A stretch of 64,000 nt of DNA from Streptomyces sp. MH60 (GTDB taxonomy: Bacteria > Actinomycetota > Actinomycetes > Streptomycetales > Streptomycetaceae): the NCBI RefSeq assembly GCF_002939385.1, contig NZ_MULI01000008.1, positions 1-64,000 of the forward strand, in the 5' to 3' direction. This document shows positions 49,275 to 55,664 of this stretch, piece after piece. Numbering within the stretch: the first letter of the stretch is position 1; each line of letters begins with the position of its first letter. The notes below the pieces were generated by a model that made no database searches, was not told where the DNA came from, and saw only the letters and a program-made list of their open reading frames with translations. The position numbers were made by a program, and so were the translations under genes.

Positions 49275-50000
49275 GTGCAGGCCGAGGTCCCCGAGGTCCA
49301 CCTGGTCGCCACCCCCGACCGGATGATCATGATCGAGAAGGGCCTGTCCCCGAAGCGGGCCCAGGCCGCCGCCCGGGAGGCGGTGCGGCAGGCCCGGCGC
49401 CGGATGCCGAAGATGAGCGGCGCGGCGGCGCGCGGGATGCAGCCGATCTACGGCAAGGGGTACTTCGGGATCTCGTGGGCGACGCAGGTGGTCTGGTACC
49501 AGGACCACGGCACGAAGGCCTTCACCATGCGGAACCTGGCTGGCAAGACGATCCCCATGTGGATCGACGACCCGACGGGCCAGGAGCGGCGGGACAACCC
49601 GAAGGCGAAGACCCGGGTCACGGAGTCCGGCAAGGTGCAGGTGCTGATCTTCCGGCGGGCGGCGAAGATCGGGCAGCGCAAGAAGGTCTACCGGCGGGAC
49701 CCGAAGACGGGCCTGAAGGTCGTCGTCTCCGACACCCCCGCGCACTACCCGGGCGCCCCGGGCCGGATCGGGTGGCGTGAGGCGAAGCAGCCGTGGACGC
49801 GGCCGGGCAAGCGCCCTGGAGCCATCCACCCCGGGAACATCGGCGTCTGGTGGCGGCACCCGGGCCTGAAGCCGCGCTCGTTCCTGAACACCTCCATGAC
49901 CCTGGCAGCGCAGAAGCACGGCCTGCTGGCCGGGCGGGTCTACGTGGCAGACAAGGGGTGGAGAAACTACGTACGCTTGCACGGCGAGGAGTTCAAATGA
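49275..50000 (+). CDS. Minor structural protein (head-tail/neck type)
   Basis: A 241-residue protein; GTG 49275 follows GAGGAGGCACGC. Basic, with a helical start (KRAQAAAREAVRQARRRMPK), a beta core (YGKGYFGISWATQVVWYQDH) and WWRHPGLKPRSFLNTSM near the end, reminiscent of HK97 gp10-type tail-completion proteins. Coupled by ATGA to the Arr-like gene. Confidence 0.6.
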   Translation: MQAEVPEVHLVATPDRMIMIEKGLSPKRAQAAAREAVRQARRRMPKMSGAAARGMQPIYGKGYFGISWATQVVWYQDHGTKAFTMRNLAGKTIPMWIDDPTGQERRDNPKAKTRVTESGKVQVLIFRRAAKIGQRKKVYRRDPKTGLKVVVSDTPAHYPGAPGRIGWREAKQPWTRPGKRPGAIHPGNIGVWWRHPGLKPRSFLNTSMTLAAQKHGLLAGRVYVADKGWRNYVRLHGEEFK

Positions 50001-50707
50001 CACTGGTCTGGTCGGAGATCAACAAGTTGGGTAAGTGGGCGCCGGTCGACTCCGAGGAGCACATCGACCCCTCGGAACTGAATGTGGGTCACGCGTATGA
50101 CCGGCTGGACGACAGGCACGTGCGCAGGCTGACCGACTCGATCAGCCAGCACGGCTACAGTCCGGAGCAGCACGGCCAGCTTGGGCTGAACATCACCGAC
50201 CACGGCGAGAACATCTACCACCACGCCGACGGCTCGGAGACGCATCCCGAGGACCATCTGCACCATGCCCACTTGCTGAAGGCGTTGCAGAACATGGGTC
50301 ACGGCCCGGTGCCGGTGCACCTCCACGACCAGGCGTCCGACCCCGAGGGTGAGCCCGCGCCGAGGTACTGGCATGGCACCACGGTCAAGGACTTGGAGCA
50401 GGTACATCCGAACCACGGGACCAAGGGCAACTTCGGCAACAACCTCGGCGTCCACGAGCCCGGCTACGCGTACGCCACCAGCCGGAGAAGCGCGGAGCAC
50501 TACGCCGACCAGGCCGCGTTGACCCACGGCGGGCGCCCTCGCGTCTACGAAGTCCACCCCAACGGCCCGGTCGAGAAGGACCCGCAGTACGACGGCAACG
50601 GCAACCACCGGGGCAACAACGACGACGACGTCCGGTCCCGGCACGGCTTCACCGTGGTCGGTGAAGAGGACCTCGGACATCATGACAAAGACGACGACTG
50701 GCACTGA
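49997..50707 (+). CDS. Rifampin-ADP-ribosyltransferase (Arr)-like protein with ParB-like N-terminus
   Basis: A 236-residue protein coupled by ATGA. Residues about 20-115 look like a ParB/Srx-type nuclease fold (DDRHVRRLTDSISQHGYSPE, then HAHLLKALQNMGHGPVPVHL). Residues about 125-235 match Arr-type ADP-ribosyltransferases: RYWHGTTVKDLEQVHPNHG, PGYAYATSRRSAEHYADQAA, VYEVHPNGPVEKDPQYDG and RSRHGFTVVGE align with the 'HGT', 'Y.t...A...a', 'vyeV.P.Gp...DP' and 'RS...l.vvgE' blocks of Arr. A modification enzyme for a host protein is more likely than rifampin resistance. Lies among neck genes, so it may travel in the virion (inference). Confidence 0.7.
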   Translation: MTLVWSEINKLGKWAPVDSEEHIDPSELNVGHAYDRLDDRHVRRLTDSISQHGYSPEQHGQLGLNITDHGENIYHHADGSETHPEDHLHHAHLLKALQNMGHGPVPVHLHDQASDPEGEPAPRYWHGTTVKDLEQVHPNHGTKGNFGNNLGVHEPGYAYATSRRSAEHYADQAALTHGGRPRVYEVHPNGPVEKDPQYDGNGNHRGNNDDDVRSRHGFTVVGEEDLGHHDKDDDWH

Positions 50708-50719
50708 CTCCGGGACAGC

Positions 50720-50781
50720 GGTCCATGCAGCCCTTCATCAGTGACTCTTTGCCCGGAGCCTGATGTCGAACTGCATGGACC
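50720..50781. repeat. Long-range inverted repeat
   Basis: GGTCCATGCAG (50720-50730) is perfectly complementary to CTGCATGGACC (50771-50781), and CATCAG/CTGATG pair within the loop. Possible terminator of the Arr-like unit. The rest of the 214-bp gap (50708-50921) holds only late element 14. Confidence 0.5.
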
Positions 50782-50870
50782 ATTTGTGAGAGAGCGCCTC
50801 ACACTTATAGGACGGCTGTCGGGGCGAAAGTACTTACTCTCTCCCCGGATCTTCTTCTGACACAGAGGGC

Positions 50871-50905
50871 CTGTCCGCCCCTCCTGCCGCGCCCTCAAGG
50901 GGTGA
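50871..50905 (+). promoter_or_regulatory. Late promoter-like element 14
   Basis: CTGTCC (50871-50876), 20-base spacer, AAGGGGTGA (50897-50905). Lies 16 bases before GTG 50922. Confidence 0.72.
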
Positions 50906-50921
50906 CGGAGGAGGGGCGTAC

Positions 50922-51557
50922 GTGTACATCACCAGGGTCAAGGCGCTCGCGGTCGAGGCGCTGCAGGCGGTGTTCGACGACCAGTACCCCGTGACGGAGT
51001 TCCGGGGGCTGCGGTGCTCGCTGGAGTACCCGGTCGAGCAGATCCGGCTGCCGCAGGTGTGGGTGCGCTACTCGGACACGGGCCCGCTGAAGCAGGCCGG
51101 TGTGAAGCACACTGAGGACGTCGACCCGGTGACCGGCGGCCGGACGCACCCGTACACGCGCTTCAAATTCGAGGGGTCCTGGGAGTTCGTCATCGTCGCG
51201 CTGTCGAGCGTCGAGCGGGACCGGGTCTACGACGAGCTGATCGCGACGATCGCGTTCTCCGGGTTCGACACGGTGCGCAGCCGGTTCAGGGTCTACCTGG
51301 AGGCCAACGACCTGATCGACCTGACGCTGCGCACGGACGAGATCGAGTCGACCGGGGAGTCGGCCGAGCCGGGGACGCCGTGGGGCACGGACGAGGTGCT
51401 GTACGAGCGGACGCTGGCCGTGGACCTGATTGGGGACTTCGCGGCCGACCCGGAGACCGGTGTCATCGTGCCGCTGTCGAAGATCCAGATCACGCCCACG
51501 GTCGACCTCACCCTGGACAACGAGGCGCGCGGCGAGGGCTTCGACGTCTGGCACTAG
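50922..51557 (+). CDS. Tail completion/neck protein
   Basis: A 211-residue protein; GTG 50922 follows GGAGGAGGGGCGTAC. Mixed alpha/beta (VKALAVEALQAVFDDQYPVT, FEGSWEFVIVALSSVERDR, FRVYLEANDLIDLTLRT), the pattern of tail-terminator proteins that cap contractile or long tails. Just upstream of the sheath in gene order, as expected. Its stop overlaps the stop of a convergent minus-strand gene. Confidence 0.6.
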   Translation: MYITRVKALAVEALQAVFDDQYPVTEFRGLRCSLEYPVEQIRLPQVWVRYSDTGPLKQAGVKHTEDVDPVTGGRTHPYTRFKFEGSWEFVIVALSSVERDRVYDELIATIAFSGFDTVRSRFRVYLEANDLIDLTLRTDEIESTGESAEPGTPWGTDEVLYERTLAVDLIGDFAADPETGVIVPLSKIQITPTVDLTLDNEARGEGFDVWH

Positions 51558-52078
51558 GGCCAGAAAGTGCGCACGTTGTCGGCCAGTTCGCGCTTGAGGG
51601 CCGGGTTGACGATGGAGACGATCATCTCGACGTCCAGCTGGCCGACGGCGGGCCAGAGGAGTTCCCGGGCCTTGGAGTACTTCTCGGCGAGGCGCTGTCG
51701 CTTGTCCTCGGGAAGCTGGGCGGCACGGTCGGGACGGCTGTTGTGCGCGTTGTCGGCGACCTTGACCAGGGCGGCGGAGCGCTGCTTGGTGATGCGCCGG
51801 ATCTTCTCCTCGTAGGGCACGCCGGGCTGGTTGGTGACGGCCTCGACGATGCGGACGACATGCTCGGGAACTCCGGCCTTCACGAGGGCCTCGGCCGTCC
51901 AGTCCGTGTCCTCAATGATGTCGTGGAGCAGTCCTGCCCGCTCCAGGTCCTTGCCGAACGGCGCGAGCCCTTCGGCCACGGCCTCGACGTGCTCGATGTA
52001 CGGGACGCCGATCTTGTCGGCCTGGCCTGCGTGGGCGTCTCGGGCGAGGCGGTAGGTCTGAATGACGGTCAGCTCCAT
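51554..52078 (-). CDS. Small HD-domain alarmone hydrolase-like protein
   Basis: A 174-residue protein; ATG 52078 is chosen because it begins the conserved domain. Upstream in-frame codons up to 52189 are possible. It matches the MESH1/SpoT hydrolase family: AHAGQADKIGVPYIEHVEAV, GLLHDIIEDTDW (HD plus ED), LVKVADNAHNS. These enzymes remove pyrophosphate from (p)ppGpp, and relatives act as antitoxins to toxic small alarmone synthetases. No synthetase is present here. It may damp the host stringent response or counter alarmone-based phage defence (inference). A repeat array lies directly upstream. Confidence 0.78.
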   Translation of the reverse strand: MELTVIQTYRLARDAHAGQADKIGVPYIEHVEAVAEGLAPFGKDLERAGLLHDIIEDTDWTAEALVKAGVPEHVVRIVEAVTNQPGVPYEEKIRRITKQRSAALVKVADNAHNSRPDRAAQLPEDKRQRLAEKYSKARELLWPAVGQLDVEMIVSIVNPALKRELADNVRTFWP

Positions 52079-52096
52079 GGGGCCAATCCCACCACG

Positions 52097-52150
52097 AACT
52101 CCTACTGGAACTACTAGTTGACCTACTAATTTCTCCCAGATTAGTAGTTC
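52097..52150. repeat. Three 12-bp tandem repeats plus an inverted copy
   Basis: AACTCCTACTGG (52097-52108), AACTACTAGTTG (52109-52120), ACCTACTAATTT (52121-52132), then ATTAGTAGTTC (52140-52150), which is the inverse of GAACTACTAAT. An operator array for the minus-strand hydrolase gene is likely. Confidence 0.5.
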
Positions 52151-52161
52151 GTGCGGTCTCG

Positions 52162-52196
52162 CTGTCCGTCGGCCTGCTGTCGCCCTCAAGGGGTGA
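52162..52196 (+). promoter_or_regulatory. Late promoter-like element 15
   Basis: CTGTCC (52162-52167), 20-base spacer, AAGGGGTGA (52188-52196). Lies 28 bases before the sheath ATG (52225). Confidence 0.72.
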
Positions 52197-52224
52197 CAAC
52201 TGGCCGACGCGACTGGTGGGTGGC

Positions 52225-53754
52225 ATGCCCGATATCTCTTCTGCGACGTACACGCCGCCTGGCGTCTACGTCTCCGACGAATCGACTCCTACGGTCACCC
52301 CGCGTTCGGTGTCGACCTCGACCGTGACGCTGATCGGGCCCGCGCTGGGCTACGAGACGTTCTCCGAGGTGGTGACGGTCTACTCCGGCTCGGCGACGCC
52401 GCTGACGCAGAAGGGCGTCTACACGACGGCGGTGGTGGGGCCGCCCGCGATCGCGGCGCCGGTCGTCACGTCCCTGGCGGGCGTGGTGATGGAGTACAGC
52501 ACCGACTACACCTTCGAGGTCGTGGCCGGGTCCGGCGGCGCGCCGACGGCGATCACGCAGATCCGGCGACTGTCTGCGGACGAGGGCGACCTGACGCAGC
52601 CCAGTCCGAAGGGGCTGAAGGACGGCGACCAGGTCCGGGTCACGTACGCCTTCACGTCGGCGACGTACTACGAGCCGACGGTCTTCGAGGACTTCGACCA
52701 GGTGGTGGCCACGTACGGCCCATCGCTGGTATCGGTCGCGCCGACGGACCCGACGGCCTCGCAGGTGGCGTCGCCGCTGACGCTGGCGGCGAAGATCGCC
52801 CTGGAGAACGGCGCGTCGAGCGTGCTGTGCGTGGCGACGGACCCGACGGCCGGGGACTTCCAGGCGCAGCTGAAGGCGGCGTACAAGAAGCTGGAGACGG
52901 ACTACCGGGCTCAGCTCCTGGTGCCGCTGCTCGTGGACGGTGCGTACGACGCCCACACGCCGACGAACGTGGCGAACCTGCTGACGGACGTGAAGCTGCA
53001 TTGCGAGACGGCGGCGGCCGAGGGCTACGGCCGGATCGCCTTCACGGGCGTGGCGACCACGTACGACAACACGACCGGGCACGACCAGCTGGCGGTCCAG
53101 CAGAGCAGCAAGCGTCTCGCGCTGGTGTATCCGAACCGGCTGCTGGCGTTCAACTCGGCGGTCAACGCCTCCACCGAGATCGACGGGTTCTACCTGGCGG
53201 CCGCGATGGCCGGACGGCTGGCCCGCAACCCCGTCGCGCGCGGGCTGACGAACCAGTCGCTGACGTCGTTCACCGGCCTGCCCGCGACGATCGCCCAGGG
53301 CATGACCCGGACGTTCAAGAACAACCTGTCGAAGTCCGGCGTGGCGGTGGCGGAGATCAACCAGGCGTCGCAGCTGATCGTGCGGCACGGGGTGTCGACG
53401 CTGATGACGTCGGTGCTCACGCAGGAGATCTCGATGACCCGGGTCGGCGACACCCTGCTGCAGATGCTGCAGACGGGCATGCAGAACTCGGGGCTGATCG
53501 GTGAGCCGATCACGACGGAGATGACAATCAGCGTGAAGTCGTCGCTGATCGGTCTGCTGGAGCAGGCGGTGTCGGACGAGGTGATCGTCTCGTACGCCAA
53601 CGTGCAGGTGCGGCAGCTGTCGGCGGACCCGTCGATCATCGAGGGGACGTTCTCGTACAAGCCGCCGATCCCGATGAACTACATCGTGATCAAGTTCGCG
53701 GTCGACCTGTCGACCGGCGACACGACCACGGAGGCGACGGAGGAGGCGGCCTGA
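52225..53754 (+). CDS. Contractile tail sheath protein
   Basis: A 509-residue protein; ATG 52225 has GGTGGG at 5 bases; an in-frame GTG at 52216 is an alternative. Hallmarks of sheath proteins: the N-terminal YTPPGVYVSDESTPTVTPRS handshake region, a central insert domain, a conserved C-terminal core (LPATIAQGMTRTFKNNLSKS, then a segment with 'QEISMTRVGD') and the end strand EGTFSYKPPIPMNYIVIKFA. The sheath contracts to drive the tube through the envelope, so the virion is myovirus-like, which is uncommon among described Streptomyces phages. Confidence 0.92.
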   Translation: MPDISSATYTPPGVYVSDESTPTVTPRSVSTSTVTLIGPALGYETFSEVVTVYSGSATPLTQKGVYTTAVVGPPAIAAPVVTSLAGVVMEYSTDYTFEVVAGSGGAPTAITQIRRLSADEGDLTQPSPKGLKDGDQVRVTYAFTSATYYEPTVFEDFDQVVATYGPSLVSVAPTDPTASQVASPLTLAAKIALENGASSVLCVATDPTAGDFQAQLKAAYKKLETDYRAQLLVPLLVDGAYDAHTPTNVANLLTDVKLHCETAAAEGYGRIAFTGVATTYDNTTGHDQLAVQQSSKRLALVYPNRLLAFNSAVNASTEIDGFYLAAAMAGRLARNPVARGLTNQSLTSFTGLPATIAQGMTRTFKNNLSKSGVAVAEINQASQLIVRHGVSTLMTSVLTQEISMTRVGDTLLQMLQTGMQNSGLIGEPITTEMTISVKSSLIGLLEQAVSDEVIVSYANVQVRQLSADPSIIEGTFSYKPPIPMNYIVIKFAVDLSTGDTTTEATEEAA

Positions 53755-53758
53755 GCCC

Positions 53759-53792
53759 GCGCGGCAGGCGTCGTGACGGGCCCCTGCCGCGC
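53759..53792 (+). terminator. Terminator after the sheath gene
   Basis: GCGCGGCAGG (53759-53768) pairs with CCTGCCGCGC (53783-53792), followed by TTT. Confidence 0.7.
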
Positions 53793-53798
53793 TTTATG

Positions 53799-53832
53799 GA
53801 GGACCCCTGGTGTGAGGGCGCCGGGGGTCCTC
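53799..53832. terminator. Second hairpin, probable minus-strand terminator
   Basis: GAGGACCCC (53799-53807) pairs with GGGGTCCTC (53824-53832), just downstream of the end of the minus-strand gene at 53838. Confidence 0.6.
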
Positions 53833-53837
53833 TGCTG

Positions 53838-54125
53838 TCAGTCCTTCAGGAGTCCGATCCGGGTGAACAGCTCGCGGTCGGCCAGGACCGCCGCACGGTC
53901 GGCGTAGTTCGCCGGGCGGCTGCGGGACCGCTTCCTGGCGACGTCGGCGAGGATGGCGAGGATGGCAGCACTGCCCTCGTCTGGAGCCTCGTCGTGCACC
54001 GCCTTGGCACGTTGATAGGCCGCTTCCAGACGTCTGCCTTCTTCCGACGGGACTCCTGGAAAGTGCTCGACGGCGCCCCAGGACCTCGCTGCCAGGTCTT
54101 GTGCTCTGACCATGGTTGTACGCAT
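53838..54125 (-). CDS. Minus-strand accessory gene, unknown function
   Basis: A 95-residue protein, ATG at 54125. Helical (SEEGRRLEAAYQRAKAVHDE, AAILAILADVARKRSRSRPA) with a basic centre. No motif recognised. It sits between sheath and tube genes, opposite in direction, flanked by a terminator on one side and a late promoter element on the other: another self-contained cargo insertion. The sheath-tube order is normally uninterrupted. Confidence 0.55.
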   Translation of the reverse strand: MRTTMVRAQDLAARSWGAVEHFPGVPSEEGRRLEAAYQRAKAVHDEAPDEGSAAILAILADVARKRSRSRPANYADRAAVLADRELFTRIGLLKD

Positions 54126-54150
54126 GGCCTCACGGTAGCGCGGCCCGCTG

Positions 54151-54185
54151 CTGTCCGTCGCCGCCCATCCCGCCCCAGTGGGTGA
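54151..54185 (+). promoter_or_regulatory. Late promoter-like element 16
   Basis: CTGTCC (54151-54156), 20-base spacer, AGTGGGTGA (54177-54185). Lies 17 bases before GTG 54203. Confidence 0.6.
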
Positions 54186-54202
54186 GACCTACGGATGGGG
54201 TG

Positions 54203-54712
54203 GTGAGCGTGCCTGCAGGAAAGGTCCGCGTAACTGGAAGTGGATATTCCACTTTCGTCTATGCCGGTAAGCCGATCGCGTTCCTCAACTCGGTGGAGGA
54301 CGCCGGGCAGCGCGCCTGGTCGGACAAGGGCCAGCCCTACGCATTCATCCAGCCCCTCGGCGCGCGGACGCCGGTGGAGATCGCGACGTCCCGGGTTCTC
54401 GGTGGCGCCACCCTGCAGCTCACGATCCAGGAGCTGTGGAACCAGGCGCACTGGGAGCAGATGGCCGGGATGGCCGGGACCAACAACATCGTCGAGATTT
54501 TCGACCGGCTGTCCCGGACGGCGAACTACGTCACCGCGCAGACGATCATCAAGCCGCCGGGCACCGAGTCCAACCCCTCGCGCTGGCGCGGCAAGATCTA
54601 CCACAACGTCACGATCGTCGACATCATGGACGGCGACACCCTGACGGTCGGCGGCCTGGACGTCGCCAAGCCCGTGGTCTGCGCGTACACCCACTCCACC
54701 CGCCTGCGCTGA
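54203..54712 (+). CDS. Tail tube protein
   Basis: A 169-residue protein; GTG 54203 or 54209 starts it. Beta-rich (AGKVRVTGSGYSTFVYAGKP, PVEIATSRVLGGATLQLTIQ, YHNVTIVDIMDGDTLTVGG), with the length and position of contractile-tail tube subunits, directly after the sheath and before the frameshifted chaperone. Polymerises inside the sheath to form the DNA channel. Confidence 0.78.
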   Translation: MSVPAGKVRVTGSGYSTFVYAGKPIAFLNSVEDAGQRAWSDKGQPYAFIQPLGARTPVEIATSRVLGGATLQLTIQELWNQAHWEQMAGMAGTNNIVEIFDRLSRTANYVTAQTIIKPPGTESNPSRWRGKIYHNVTIVDIMDGDTLTVGGLDVAKPVVCAYTHSTRLR

Positions 54713-54726
54713 CCAGGAGCACGACG

Positions 54727-55245
54727 ATGACGGACACCACCTACGGCACCTACGACCCCGCCGACCGGCCGGGCCGCAAGGCCACCACGCCGGAGCCGTC
54801 GGCCCCGCTGAAGGGCGCGGACGGCACGGACCTGCCGTCCTTCGACCAGGGCTACGCCGAGCCCTTCAAGGGCCTCACCTACCTGGGCGCGCTGACCAAG
54901 GAGTTCTCCTGGCTCGGCCACACCTTCGTCATCCGCACCCTGGGCCTGGACGACCAGCTCGCGATCGCCCAGGTCGCGGCGAAGTACAAGGACGGCGGCG
55001 AGCAGCTCGCGTACACCACGGCGGTCGTCGCGATGTGCGTGGACTCGGTCGACGGCGAGTCGCTGCCGTCCCCGTACGGCGAGGACCAGGACCTGGCCGA
55101 GTGGGCGCACCGGCGGTTCGGGTACGTCAAGGCGAACTGGTACCAGCCGACGATCAACCGCGTCTGGCAGGAGTACCTGGAGCTGGAGGACAAGGTGGCC
55201 GAGGTCGTCGAGGCCATGGGAAAAGCCTTCGGCCCGGCCGCGTAG
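54727..55245 (+). CDS. Tail assembly chaperone, short (0-frame) form
   Basis: A 172-residue protein; ATG 54727 follows CAGGAGCACGACG. N-terminal 40 residues are Pro/Asp-rich; then a helical domain (GLDDQLAIAQVAAKYKDGGE, AHRRFGYVKANWYQPTINRV). Genes of this kind between tube and tape measure encode tail chaperones made in two lengths by ribosomal frameshifting, as in lambda G/GT. The slippery heptamer lies seven codons before the stop. Confidence 0.82.
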   Translation: MTDTTYGTYDPADRPGRKATTPEPSAPLKGADGTDLPSFDQGYAEPFKGLTYLGALTKEFSWLGHTFVIRTLGLDDQLAIAQVAAKYKDGGEQLAYTTAVVAMCVDSVDGESLPSPYGEDQDLAEWAHRRFGYVKANWYQPTINRVWQEYLELEDKVAEVVEAMGKAFGPAA

Positions 55246-55664
55246 ACCCGTGGCTGGAACGCCATCTGCGGATCGCTGAGCGGCGGGGCCTGCTCTCGGG
55301 GCGGCGCCTGTCCAGGGTGCAGCAGTTCGGCCTGGAGCTGCTCATCCTCGCGGACGGCTGGGCCGCCGGTGAGGACCAGGAGGAGCGGCTGCGGCTGGCG
55401 CTCGTCTCGGCCGGTCGCGACCCGCTGGAGGTTATCGAGCGGGAGCCGGACTCCGACGACGACTTCGATCCGGCGGCCGACGAGGACAGGGACTTCGACT
55501 ACTCCGCCGTCGACTGGCAGAGCGATGCGTCTGCAGACGACTGGGAGCGCATGCAGGAGGTCCTGTCCTCCTCGCGGGTCACGGTGTCTGGGGCCGGGCG
55601 CGCGGGTGCTGACGCCCCGCCGGTGCCGGACATGAGCGACGGATTCGATCGGGAGTGGCAGTAA
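54727..55664 (+). CDS. Tail assembly chaperone, long form by -1 frameshift
   Basis: A predicted 312-residue fusion: 166 residues of the 0 frame, then 146 residues of the -1 frame from 55224. The downstream frame (SLRPGRVDPWLERHLRIAER, then an acidic tail DSDDDFDPAADEDRDFDYSA) has no credible start of its own and has protein-like composition up to the stop at 55662, which overlaps the tape-measure ATG. Domain order and size match the GT-type product that bridges tube protein and tape measure. Confidence 0.82.
55218..55224 (+). promoter_or_regulatory. -1 ribosomal slippery site GGGAAAA
   Basis: In the zero frame the bases read G-GGA-AAA (55219-55221 and 55222-55224 are codons), the canonical X-XXY-YYZ arrangement. 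Slipping back one base keeps both pairings and joins the two chaperone frames. Confidence 0.88.
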
